Counted from the first letter of the stretch, positions 29,914 to 37,187 are shown. The stretch is 64,000 nucleotides of DNA from Variovorax sp. 679 (GCF_003952185.1 NZ_RXFS01000002.1:558001-622000); one strand, 5' to 3'. The notes: generated by a model not told the origin, from the sequence alone. Made by a program: numbers and translations.

Positions 29914-30218
29914 TGGTGCCGAGTGTCCGAATCGAACGGACGACCTACCGCTTACCGTACCACTTCGGCTTTCGCCGCCATATCGTTCGTGGTCTGGACT
30001 ATCCCTTAGCCCTGGCTACCGCTTTAGGCTCCCCCCGTCTAGTCTCTACACCTTCCCTTTCGGGCTTGGCTCGGGATTGGCTTGGCCACTGGTGGCTTTA
30101 GCTTTCCCCGAATTTGAGGGGCTCTACTCCCGCCGTTTCCAGCGGGGCACTCGTACTGCCTGCGTTTACGAACCAGGCAGATTCAAGGCGGTTGCTCTAC
30201 CAACTGAGCTAACCCGGC
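29914..30218 (-). tRNA. tRNA-Thr(UGU) interrupted by a group I intron (element-borne replacement)
   Basis: Exon 1 is 30185-30218 (34 nt) and exon 2 is 29914-29955 (42 nt). Spliced, they give a complete 76-nt tRNA: acceptor GCCGGGT pairs with ACTCGGC (one G-U), D stem GCTC/GAGC, anticodon stem ACCGC/GCGGT, loop CTTGTAA (anticodon UGU), T stem GTCCG/CGGAC, encoded CCA. Every stem is intact, unlike the split host copy. It differs from that copy in the acceptor, anticodon and T stems, so it is not a simple duplicate. It is the last unit of the element and is read in the same direction as the recombinase operon. No terminator lies before the host one at 29729. Confidence 0.9.
29956..30184 (-). ncRNA. 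Group I intron (Azoarcus-like, IC3 type) in tRNA-Thr anticodon
   Basis: A 229-nt intron between U34 and G35. Conserved core elements are plain: Q-like AATCCCGAGCCAAGC, R-like GTGTAGAGACTAGACGG (30036-30052) and S-like GATAGTCC. From memory these closely match the Azoarcus tRNA-Ile intron, as does CAAATTCGGGGAAA. P2 is CCCGC/GCGGG. The internal guide GAG (intron nt 33-35) pairs with the exon end CUU, with the expected U-G wobble at the splice site, and the intron ends in G. Loop L1 holds an extra CTGCCTG/CAGGCAG hairpin. There is no ORF, so no homing endonuclease is encoded inside it. Confidence 0.92.
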
Positions 30219-30236
30219 ATTCAAATCTTGCTTTCA

Positions 30237-30242
30237 AGTATA
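30237..30242 (-). promoter_or_regulatory. Possible -10 box for the replacement tRNA
   Basis: TATACT on the minus strand lies 18 bp upstream of the tRNA 5' end, just beyond the TnpC-like stop. I find no convincing -35 hexamer at 16-18 bp. The tRNA may be read from here, from the upstream operon, or both. Confidence 0.3.
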
Positions 30243-30248
30243 GCTTGG

Positions 30249-30740
30249 CTACCCGTCACTCTCGGGCGTGGATCTTGGCTCACGGGCACCGCCGATCGGT
30301 ATGACCTGAGCGCCCGGAGGGATCGCGCCAGTCGCGTTCAACGACTGAGCAATTGGTTGATAGTCGCTCCAGAACTTCTGCAGGGCCTGCATCCCGCCGT
30401 GTTGCATCACGGCCCTCACGCATGCAGCGTGGGAAGCGACGAGATTCTGAACTTGCTGCTTCAGCTCCTTGATCTCTGCCGACTTCGCGTCGAGTTGCTC
30501 AGCCAGCCCCGCGGCTTTCTGCACGCTGGGACCTGAGCGAACGCTTCGGGCATCGTTCTGCCGCTGCTGATAGATGCCGATCAGTTCGGCCCTATGTTTG
30601 TGGCGCGTAAAAGCAGACGCGTCTTTGAGCGACGAGTGCCGTCTTGCAATCTCTCTCGCCGTGATGTCAACGTCTGACGCCAGCAGGGCACAGAGGATCT
30701 GGGTAAGTTCCTCGTGGGAAGGATCAACCGTGACCCTCAT
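30249..30740 (-). CDS. TnpC-like small coiled-coil protein (DUF6262-type)
   Basis: A 163-aa protein. The first 60 residues resemble a helix-turn-helix (ITAREIARRHSSLKDASAF) and the middle is a coiled coil (AEQLDAKSAEIKELKQQVQ, about 85-105), followed by a Pro-rich tail. In Tn554-type elements a small TnpC protein of this kind follows the recombinases and aids or orients recombination. The family label rests on size, position and layout; I cannot confirm it by search. The start overlaps the 641-aa recombinase stop by ATGA. Confidence 0.6.
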   Translation of the reverse strand: MRVTVDPSHEELTQILCALLASDVDITAREIARRHSSLKDASAFTRHKHRAELIGIYQQRQNDARSVRSGPSVQKAAGLAEQLDAKSAEIKELKQQVQNLVASHAACVRAVMQHGGMQALQKFWSDYQPIAQSLNATGAIPPGAQVIPIGGAREPRSTPESDG

Positions 30741-32662
30741 GACAGCACATCCTCGCGCGGCCGCGAATGGTCAATGTCGCCGCCGAATACGAGTGTTCTT
30801 GGCGCCGCACAGAGCGCCGCGTCAACACCAGCCAGCAAAGTATCGGCGTGGGCAATTTGATTGCGGCGGCCGACCGTCTTGGCCGGCTTTGACGCCGCAG
30901 CAGCGCGCATCACCGCGAGCTGATCGCGAAGCGATTGCAAGGTAATGGTGTGCTCGGGAAGTCCGCTTGCTGCGAAGTGCTTGCATTTGTCGAAGCACTT
31001 CAGATGCCTTGCACAGGGGTTCATCGAGAAGCTGTTCACGCAGAAACCATAGGGTGTCACGTGGAAACCATCGGAACTGGCGGCCAGGTAGCGGTAAGCC
31101 GCTTCATCGCCGGCTGCTGCTTGAATGCTTTTAAAGCTCTGAGCAATATGACTGGTCGGAACCATGCCGCCGACCACCATCTTGGCGATCAACTCCTGCG
31201 GGCTCCCAGGCTTGATCACATCTGCTGCGACGCTCGGGATGCGAACAAACTCAAGCTTCTCAGCAAGTGAGCGGTGATCGTACTCATAGCTCTGTGCAAC
31301 AGTTGTCCGGCCGAACTGCTGGGTGATGACCGTGTCCGGTACTCCCAGCCTGAAGAGTTCGGTGTTCATGAGGTGTCGCAGCGAATGCGGTTTGACCGAC
31401 ATCCATTCGTTGGCAGCGTCACCGTATCGCACGAAGAACGACGAACTGAGGCGATTCTTCTGCAGGCCCAGCGCCAAGTACATCGAGTTTGGAGATAGCG
31501 TCGTGACCGCGTGATCGTCGAGCACTGTCATGGGGACGTTTCGCTGGCTGCCCGACTTTAGGAAGAGAAGATCTGCCGCGATCAATTTGTGCCCGGCGGT
31601 CGTCTTAAATGTTCTGGCATCGGATCCCTCAGGAAGCACTCCGCCTTCATGTTGACCGGCTAGGACACGTCTCAAGCCGGCTGTCGCAACTTGCACCTCC
31701 GTCACCGCCAGGGCCACGGCGGCTTGGAACCGGTTTGGCACCCATTGCTCGTCTTCGACAAGAAGGTCTGGTGCTGTTTCTTCCCTCTTTTCCCCGAAGT
31801 ACCGCAGGCGTAGCGTTCGAGAAACACCGCCAACATCCCCGGCAGGCACCCCTGAGACAACGTCAAGATGATCCTCCCAACGAAGGCAGTCTGCTGGGAG
31901 CAACAGGACTTCCATCAGGCGCAGCCCCGTGAGGATCATGATCCGCGTCGCATGAAATCGGATGAGATCGTTATGGGTCTGCGGCACCGCCTGGAACACG
32001 ATTCGGGCGAGCTCATACAGAGACTCTCGATCGGGCAACCGATCTTCCTTGCTGCGATCCAGCAAGGAGGCATGTAGTCCGTTCCAATTCTCCGCCCTGA
32101 CTTCCGGCGCGATTAACGGGCAGGACGACGACAGCAAATGCTCGTTTACGACTCGTGCGAACCTCCTGATGTGCCTTTCTCCTCGGATGCCGAACAGATT
32201 AAGGGCTATAAATCTTTCCAGGTCGGCTGATCCCATCTCCCAGGGAGCCTTGCAAATCGCGGAAAACAGGGCTTTGATGAGACGTGCAAGGTCGGCGATC
32301 GTTTTGGGATCGCCCCCATCTCGACATTCGCTGACTGCTAACGCTCTGACGAAGCTCCGAACCTCGGCTTCCAGTACAGCGCTTGATGGCAGCGAGGCCT
32401 CGGCCCACCCTGCCGCCCGCGCCGCCGCTCGCACGACATCATTGACGGCGAAAGACCCAAGAGCGAACGAATAGCGAGCATGGCTGTCCGTGAGCGTTCT
32501 CAAGTCCCATTCAGTGCCCGGGCTTGGATCACCAGCCTCGTCATATACGATCTCCCACACCGCCCCTTTGGACTGGGCAAATACCTGTGCGTCTTCGACA
32601 AAACGGAGATATGCGGCGGGCGCGGCGGACCGGTGGCGGAAATGACTTAGAAGATCAGACAT
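30737..32662 (-). CDS. Tyrosine recombinase 3 of the trio (641 aa, TnpB-like)
   Basis: A 641-aa site-specific recombinase. Catalytic residues are readable: Arg in LTGLRLMEVLLLP (about 260), His and Arg in PHSLRHLMN (about 430), and the nucleophile Tyr in VAQSYEYDH (about 465). The fourth position (usually His in LGH) is Arg in QQFGRTT. A Cys/His-rich C-terminal segment (CVNSFSMNPCARHLKCFDKC, about 550) is consistent with a zinc-binding tail as in TnpB-type proteins. It overlaps both neighbours (8 bp and 4 bp). It would act with the other two recombinases on the CGCCTT core sites. Confidence 0.85.
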   Translation of the reverse strand: MSDLLSHFRHRSAAPAAYLRFVEDAQVFAQSKGAVWEIVYDEAGDPSPGTEWDLRTLTDSHARYSFALGSFAVNDVVRAAARAAGWAEASLPSSAVLEAEVRSFVRALAVSECRDGGDPKTIADLARLIKALFSAICKAPWEMGSADLERFIALNLFGIRGERHIRRFARVVNEHLLSSSCPLIAPEVRAENWNGLHASLLDRSKEDRLPDRESLYELARIVFQAVPQTHNDLIRFHATRIMILTGLRLMEVLLLPADCLRWEDHLDVVSGVPAGDVGGVSRTLRLRYFGEKREETAPDLLVEDEQWVPNRFQAAVALAVTEVQVATAGLRRVLAGQHEGGVLPEGSDARTFKTTAGHKLIAADLLFLKSGSQRNVPMTVLDDHAVTTLSPNSMYLALGLQKNRLSSSFFVRYGDAANEWMSVKPHSLRHLMNTELFRLGVPDTVITQQFGRTTVAQSYEYDHRSLAEKLEFVRIPSVAADVIKPGSPQELIAKMVVGGMVPTSHIAQSFKSIQAAAGDEAAYRYLAASSDGFHVTPYGFCVNSFSMNPCARHLKCFDKCKHFAASGLPEHTITLQSLRDQLAVMRAAAASKPAKTVGRRNQIAHADTLLAGVDAALCAAPRTLVFGGDIDHSRPREDVLS

Positions 32663-34154
32663 TGCTCTCAGCCTCGATCGACTTGGCCAGCTGTATCGCT
32701 TGCTGAGCGCCCGACAAAGCCGTCGTCAACTGCATGAAGGCAGGGCTTTCTTGGGCCTTGCTGTCATCAAGGTAGACCTGCACCTGCTCGCGCATGCCCG
32801 CAATCGCTTCCTCGTGCGGTTGGACCTGTGCCACAGGCAGAAATCGCCGACATCCATAGCATGAGGTAACTGGGTTGTAGGTACATCCTGATTGGCCTCC
32901 GCGACAGAGTCCAATCCCCGCGATCAACCGGGCGCCGACAATACCTCCAATCTGTTGGTCTTCATCTGCCTCCTCAAGCTGCTTGACAGAGATGAAGGAG
33001 CCCCTGGAGATAGCAACGATGTTCTCGTAGAGCTTGGACGCCCCCAGCGCTTTGTTGATCAACTCGCCCTGCTGCCGACTAGCGCGAAGATAGGTAGTCG
33101 CAGCATTGATGGTTGAATGCCCGAGGAAGCCTTGGATGCTTTTACGAGCATGGCCCGCGTCGGCAAGACTCTGCGCTGAGGTGTGCCGCAGGTAGTTCGC
33201 CGTGAAATTGACCTTGTGGCCCCGCGCTTTGCACGCCTGTTTCAGGCTCTTCCACAGCGCGTCCGCCGACGTCGACAAGAACAATCGATTTCGCCCGGCG
33301 GCGATCGCTGCAAGCCGCAGCCTGTTCACCAGTGATACCCACTCCGGTTTGACAATCCGAACCAACTCCTCCGGCTCTGCGCCAGCTGCTTGCTTGGCAG
33401 CATGAAATGACACGACAAGCACGAGATCTCCGGCCGCGTCCCTAAACGGCTCAGGCACGTGCTCAAGCCTCACGGCCAGCAACTGGACAGGGCGCATGCC
33501 GTGTTGGAACATCAACGCAAGCGCAGACATCCCCTCAAGCACTTCTTCTGGTAGATCCACAGTTATCGCGGCATCGTCCAGCGTGCTGACGATGTTGGCT
33601 TGCGTGCTGGCCGGAATCAGCTTTTCTCTGCGCTTGAGCTTTCCTCTTTGAGCCAACAGAACACTTTGAGCTCGGGTGCTTAGTGAGGTGACTAAGTGAT
33701 GGTGTATAGGCGTCCAACTGCCAAGGCGCGCCTTGGTCACCAACTTCAGAAGGGTCTTTCCAGCCTTGGCGGTGTCAACGTCCAAGACTTCAGCATCCCA
33801 GACGACTCGAACTGCGTCGGGACCCTGCTCGAGCAGATTTGAGTAGATGCCCCATCGGTTGATGAGAGAACGCGTGAACTTGGTGATCGTCGCGCCAGCT
33901 GCATCGGTTTGGGTGAGGATGATCAGCTTTCGCTGGAGCAGGCCTACCTCTCCCTCAGCAAATCGGAATTGCTCTTGCCGACCGCGCACCGGTATGGCCC
34001 AAGTGCCATCACTCAAATGCAACGTCGCACTCACCTCGGCGTACTTGTCGTAGACGCTCATCGAATTCGGGCAGTCGGGCCATCGCCATTTCAAGACACC
34101 ACCGGGCTTGACCTCGGGAACCACCGCAGTGACCACATGTTCCACTGCGCTCAT
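32655..34154 (-). CDS. Tyrosine recombinase 2 of the trio (499 aa)
   Basis: A 499-aa recombinase. Arg in QHGMRPVQLLAV, Arg in NYLRHTSAQ and the GHSTINAATTYLRAS box with His and the nucleophile Tyr are intact. The usual His of HxLRH is Asn (NYLRH), so one catalytic position is altered. A C-terminal cysteine group (CRGGQSGC, then CYGC, about 425-450) suggests a zinc-binding tail, paralleling the 641-aa protein. ATGA overlap with the first recombinase and 8-bp overlap with the third point to tight co-translation. Confidence 0.85.
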   Translation of the reverse strand: MSAVEHVVTAVVPEVKPGGVLKWRWPDCPNSMSVYDKYAEVSATLHLSDGTWAIPVRGRQEQFRFAEGEVGLLQRKLIILTQTDAAGATITKFTRSLINRWGIYSNLLEQGPDAVRVVWDAEVLDVDTAKAGKTLLKLVTKARLGSWTPIHHHLVTSLSTRAQSVLLAQRGKLKRREKLIPASTQANIVSTLDDAAITVDLPEEVLEGMSALALMFQHGMRPVQLLAVRLEHVPEPFRDAAGDLVLVVSFHAAKQAAGAEPEELVRIVKPEWVSLVNRLRLAAIAAGRNRLFLSTSADALWKSLKQACKARGHKVNFTANYLRHTSAQSLADAGHARKSIQGFLGHSTINAATTYLRASRQQGELINKALGASKLYENIVAISRGSFISVKQLEEADEDQQIGGIVGARLIAGIGLCRGGQSGCTYNPVTSCYGCRRFLPVAQVQPHEEAIAGMREQVQVYLDDSKAQESPAFMQLTTALSGAQQAIQLAKSIEAESNV

Positions 34155-35332
34155 TTCTGCAGTCCTCGCAAACCCAGTACTTGCTTGTCAAACAGGTCAT
34201 TCCAGGTACGAAGCAAGTCGTCCTGAATCGCAGATCTTGCGTATAGCTCCGGCATCTCGGACTCGATCGCCCACCCGAAGAACGCGCGCATCCGCTGGAG
34301 CGCCAGTTCTTTGTCACGCTCTTTTGCCAAGAAGCTTGGGTAGCGCGCGGTAGCGCAGGTGTGGCGCAAGTCGTGAGGGGAGATATGTTTCTTCCCTCCT
34401 GATCGGACTCGAAACCGCTCACGCGAATCTTCGGACAATGCCGCTGTCCAATCCTCGAAAATCTTCGTCACCGATTCCGCGGAGAGAGCGGTTCCCCTAA
34501 GCGAAGTAATCAAGTAAGCGGTCCTATCTTCTCCGCCCCCACGGACGTCATTGACGTAGTACTCATAAAGCGCAGCCAGGTCATTCGATATAGGGACTTG
34601 CCGATGTGATGCTTCGGTCTTGATGCTCGGCCGCGTCGCCCGCTCATCGTCTTCTTCGGTGCTCGTCACATCCAGCCAATACGTGAGCTGCCCGGTCTTG
34701 TGATCCACATCGTGCTTCAGGGAATCCAGCACCAGCAGAAGCATTTCGCCTCGCCTAAGGCCGCCAAGCAGCAGCAAGTGCAAGACAAGCCAATTCCTAA
34801 ACCTGACGCCCGGATCCTCGAAAGGATTCCTGTCGCTATCTGGATGTGCAACCTGCAGAAGCTCCGCCAAAACTGAGTCTGGCAGGGCACGGACAAACCG
34901 GAACTTACCGCGGCTTGGACGACGAATCTTTCCGACCGATTCAAGGTAGGCGTCGACGCTTTCCCAGGCTGGCGAGCGCGTGAGAAGTTGCGTGACCAGG
35001 CCTTTGAGAAAAATGCGCACGGTTCCCCACCGAACAACGGTGGCATTCGTGACAGCGGTGTCCTGAGTAAGCTCGAGGTAGAAGTCGCTGACCATGGAAA
35101 GCACGGCGTCAGCCCTGTTTTCGCCAAGCGCCCGGTCCAACGAATGCGCGCCGTACCGACGGTCGCACATCTCATAGAACCAGCCAATGTGGCGCAGGCT
35201 TGCCCTCAGTGTCACGTCTCGGTTCCCGCGTACAGCGAGCGTCGCAAGCCACACGGTGACCCAAAAGCGGGGGAGGCCAGTGCTCGGTTGAACCAAGGCT
35301 ACGCCCGGGCGCCCAGGGACGGAAACAATCAT
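34151..35332 (-). CDS. Tyrosine recombinase 1 of the trio (393 aa, TnpA-like)
   Basis: A 393-aa recombinase with an N-terminal SAM-like core-binding region (about 30-130) and a C-terminal catalytic domain. Arg in GGLRRGEMLL (about 190), Lys in KTEASHRQVPIS, His and Arg in SPHDLRHTCAT (about 325), Trp in FFGWAIESE (the permitted His/Trp position) and Tyr in MPELYARSA (about 365) are all present, so it looks fully active. Start ATG 35332 is 9 bp after the CHC2-like gene. Confidence 0.87.
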   Translation of the reverse strand: MIVSVPGRPGVALVQPSTGLPRFWVTVWLATLAVRGNRDVTLRASLRHIGWFYEMCDRRYGAHSLDRALGENRADAVLSMVSDFYLELTQDTAVTNATVVRWGTVRIFLKGLVTQLLTRSPAWESVDAYLESVGKIRRPSRGKFRFVRALPDSVLAELLQVAHPDSDRNPFEDPGVRFRNWLVLHLLLLGGLRRGEMLLLVLDSLKHDVDHKTGQLTYWLDVTSTEEDDERATRPSIKTEASHRQVPISNDLAALYEYYVNDVRGGGEDRTAYLITSLRGTALSAESVTKIFEDWTAALSEDSRERFRVRSGGKKHISPHDLRHTCATARYPSFLAKERDKELALQRMRAFFGWAIESEMPELYARSAIQDDLLRTWNDLFDKQVLGLRGLQK

Positions 35333-35341
35333 GGAGCGCCC

Positions 35342-35641
35342 CTAGAGGCCAAGGCCGACAAGCCGCGCAGAGGCCTGTTTGAAACTCAGGCGCTCCAGGT
35401 GCATCACCAGGTCGACTGCGCCTCCGCCCCCTTTGGCATTCCTGGTATCCCAGAATTTCGGTCCAGTCAGGAGCAATTCGAAATCTTGGCCGCCGACGGT
35501 TGCATGCCACCTGGTCGACAGGGCGGACGTAGCAGGCACGTAGGCAGCGTCCAGTTTGGCGTGCGCGGCCAACGCCGCGAGCACCCGTGCCGCGTCCAGA
35601 GAGCGCCAACGCTCCAGCGTAAAGTTATCCACAGCCTTCAT
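35342..35641 (-). CDS. Small primase/CHC2-like domain protein
   Basis: A 99-aa protein whose second half (GPKFWDTRNAKGGGGAVDLV, then HLERLSFKQAS) resembles the N-terminal domain that precedes Toprim/DUF3991 in plasmid and phage primases. No Toprim or helicase part follows: a stop ends the frame just before recombinase 1. There are no cysteines for a zinc site. It is either a stand-alone DNA-binding adaptor of the element or a truncated remnant. GGGGGAGG sits directly against the ATG, with little spacing. It is the first gene of the element operon. Confidence 0.6.
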   Translation of the reverse strand: MKAVDNFTLERWRSLDAARVLAALAAHAKLDAAYVPATSALSTRWHATVGGQDFELLLTGPKFWDTRNAKGGGGAVDLVMHLERLSFKQASARLVGLGL

Positions 35642-35744
35642 CCTCCCCCAGACCCCCTCCTGCTACTCGCCTTTGACAAGGCAGCTCAGAACAGCCAAAC
35701 ACCCCAAAGCGGGGCGCATCATAGCGCTGGGAAAGGTCTCAAAG

Positions 35745-35769
35745 GCAACAGGCGCTCAATTACGTAGTA
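35745..35769. repeat. Left-end recombinase-site repeat of the element
   Basis: On the minus strand the core CGCCTT is followed by T, then ACTACGTAAT, 8 bp, then TGTTGC. The other end reads inward as C, ACCACGTAAT, 6 bp, TGTTGC. The 10-bp boxes differ at one base and are inverted relative to each other, as expected for recombinase core arms. Confidence 0.6.
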
Positions 35770-35803
35770 AAGGCGGGTGCTCTACCAATTGAGCTAAAGC
35801 GGC
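35770..35803 (-). pseudogene. 5' half of interrupted host tRNA-Thr(UGU)
   Basis: These 34 nt run from acceptor GCCGCTT through the D arm (GCTC, AATTGGTA, GAGC) and the anticodon stem CCCGC to CTT, ending exactly at anticodon position 34. The element follows. Its partner is the 3' half at 29771-29812. A possible -10 box TAGAAT (35820-35825) lies 16 bp upstream, so the host tRNA promoter should now fire into the element operon. Confidence 0.85.
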
Positions 35804-35861
35804 GGAATTCCAGTGCGTGATTCTAGCCAGTGGTGCCGGGGTGCCCGGCCGCCGTCACCTG

Positions 35862-36437
35862 CTACTTGATGCGCTTGAGCGAAGGCCTTGCGCCGCCCCC
35901 GGCCGGCGGGCGCGGCGGCTCGTCGACCGGATCGGCGGGCGAGCCTGCGTCGACCGTTTCGTCGGCGTCTTCGCCCGTCACCAGGTGGACGATCTTGCCG
36001 GCATCGCCTTCGGCGCCGCGCGAGGCGTCACGCAAAGGCATGCGGGCCGGACCCTGGGGCGAAGAAGGCGCGGCAGGGGCCTGGCCATCGTCGTGATCCG
36101 CGGGAACCGACGGTGCCGGCGCGGGAAACGCCATGCCCTGCCCGTTCTCGCGCGCGTAGATGGCGATCACGCGCCCCACCGGCACGCTGATTTCACGCGC
36201 CGTGCCCGCGAAACGGGCCTTGAACTCGATGAAGTCGTTGCCGAGCTTGAGCGAACTGGTCGCGTCGAAGCTGATGTTGAGCACGATCTCGCCGTTCTTC
36301 ACGTACTCGCGCGGCACCTGGACGGTGTCGTCGACCTGCACCGCGACATAGGGCGTGAACCCGTTGTCGGTGCACCATTCGTACAGCGCCCGGATGAGGT
36401 ACGGGCGGGTGGAGGACGACTCGAGCGCGTTGATCAT
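35862..36437 (-). CDS. sspB: ClpXP protease specificity-enhancing factor SspB
   Basis: A 191-aa adaptor that delivers ssrA-tagged peptides to ClpXP. The folded N-terminal domain (residues about 1-115) contains RPYLIRALYEWCTDNG, EIVLNISFDAT and VPVGRVIAIYARENG. A long Pro/Ala/Asp-rich linker leads to the C-terminal ClpX-binding tail RPSLKRIK, which is intact. It follows sspA in the same direction, the usual Burkholderiales order. The remains of the tRNA-Thr gene lie 58 bp downstream. Confidence 0.95.
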   Translation of the reverse strand: MINALESSSTRPYLIRALYEWCTDNGFTPYVAVQVDDTVQVPREYVKNGEIVLNISFDATSSLKLGNDFIEFKARFAGTAREISVPVGRVIAIYARENGQGMAFPAPAPSVPADHDDGQAPAAPSSPQGPARMPLRDASRGAEGDAGKIVHLVTGEDADETVDAGSPADPVDEPPRPPAGGGARPSLKRIK

Positions 36438-36478
36438 GAAAGACAGCGAAAAGCGAAGAAAGCAGGCACGAAGCTTAC

Positions 36479-37090
36479 TTACTTTCGCATGACCTTTTCA
36501 GATGGGGTCAGTGCCTCGATGTAGGCCGGGCGCGAGAAGATGCGCTCTGCGTACTTCAGCAGCGGTGCCGCGTTCTTGCTCAGGTCGATGCCGTAGTAGT
36601 CGAGGCGCCACAGCAGCGGCGCGATGGCCACGTCGAGCATCGAGAAGTTGTCGCCCAGCATGTACTTGTTCTTGAGGAACACGGGCGCCAGCTGCGTGAG
36701 GCGGTCGCGGATGTGCGAGCGGGCCTTTTCCAGCGCCTTCTCGTTGCCCTTGGTGGTGCGGTTCTCGAGCGTCGAGACGTGCACGAAGAGTTCCTTCTCG
36801 AAGTTGAGCAGGAACAGGCGCACGCGGGCGCGGTCGACCGGGTCGCCGGGCATCAGCTGGGGATGCGGGAAGCGCTCGTCGATGTACTCGTTGATGATGT
36901 TCGACTCGTACAGGATCAGGTCGCGCTCGACCAGGATCGGCACCTGGCCGTACGGGTTCATCACGCTGATGTCTTCGGGCTTGTTGTAGAGATCGACGTC
37001 GCGGATCTCGAAGTCCATGCCCTTTTCGAACAACACGAAGCGGCAGCGGTGGGAAAAGGGGCAGGTCGTTCCTGAATACAAGACCATCAT
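36479..37090 (-). CDS. sspA: Stringent starvation protein A (SspA)
   Basis: A 203-aa GST-fold protein that binds RNA polymerase in related bacteria. The thioredoxin-like N-terminus contains TTCPFSHRCRFVLFEKG and the cis-Pro region YGQVPILVERDLILYES; the C-terminal helical domain ends PSEKVMRK. Start ATG 37090 has GGAG upstream. It lies 97 bp after petC, with a terminator between them, and precedes sspB. Confidence 0.95.
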   Translation of the reverse strand: MMVLYSGTTCPFSHRCRFVLFEKGMDFEIRDVDLYNKPEDISVMNPYGQVPILVERDLILYESNIINEYIDERFPHPQLMPGDPVDRARVRLFLLNFEKELFVHVSTLENRTTKGNEKALEKARSHIRDRLTQLAPVFLKNKYMLGDNFSMLDVAIAPLLWRLDYYGIDLSKNAAPLLKYAERIFSRPAYIEALTPSEKVMRK

Positions 37091-37115
37091 GGCAAGAGAC
37101 TCCTAAAAATCAAAA

Positions 37116-37143
37116 AGAGTGGGTCGCGTTGGCAACCCACTCT
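37116..37143 (-). terminator. Terminator of the petABC operon
   Basis: A 9-bp perfect stem, AGAGTGGGT and ACCCACTCT, with a 10-nt loop, followed on the minus strand by TTTTTGATTTTT. It sits between the cytochrome c1 stop and the sspA start. Confidence 0.85.
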
Positions 37144-37187
37144 GTGGGACCGGATGCCACGAGGGTATCCGGTCGGCGTGGACGGAA

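Larger units (their letters stand above)
29813..35775. mobile_element. Tyrosine-recombinase-trio element inserted in the tRNA-Thr(UGU) anticodon loop
   Basis: An element of about 5.96 kb flanked by a 6-bp direct repeat, CGCCTT (29813-29818 and 35770-35775), the only visible core. Immediately inside each core is an inverted ACYACGTAAT, followed by a TGTTGC motif. Cargo on the minus strand: a CHC2-like 99-aa protein, three tyrosine recombinases, a TnpC-like protein, then an intact tRNA-Thr(UGU) with a group I intron. Base composition is visibly less GC-rich than on either side. Unlike most tRNA-targeting elements it does not restore the split gene at either junction: the base after CGCCTT at the 5' half is T, not G. 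The gene layout recalls Tn554-type elements. Confidence 0.87.

Noticed and set aside
29956..30184. A short plus-strand open frame across the tRNA-Thr region as a protein gene.
   Set aside because: The sequence is the complement of a tRNA with a group I intron; the RNA core motifs account for it.
29771..35803. The two tRNA-Thr halves as a trans-spliced split tRNA.
   Set aside because: They are 6 kb apart on one strand with recombinase genes and a target repeat between them, they contain two broken pairs, and a full replacement tRNA is present. Disruption by insertion explains all of this better.
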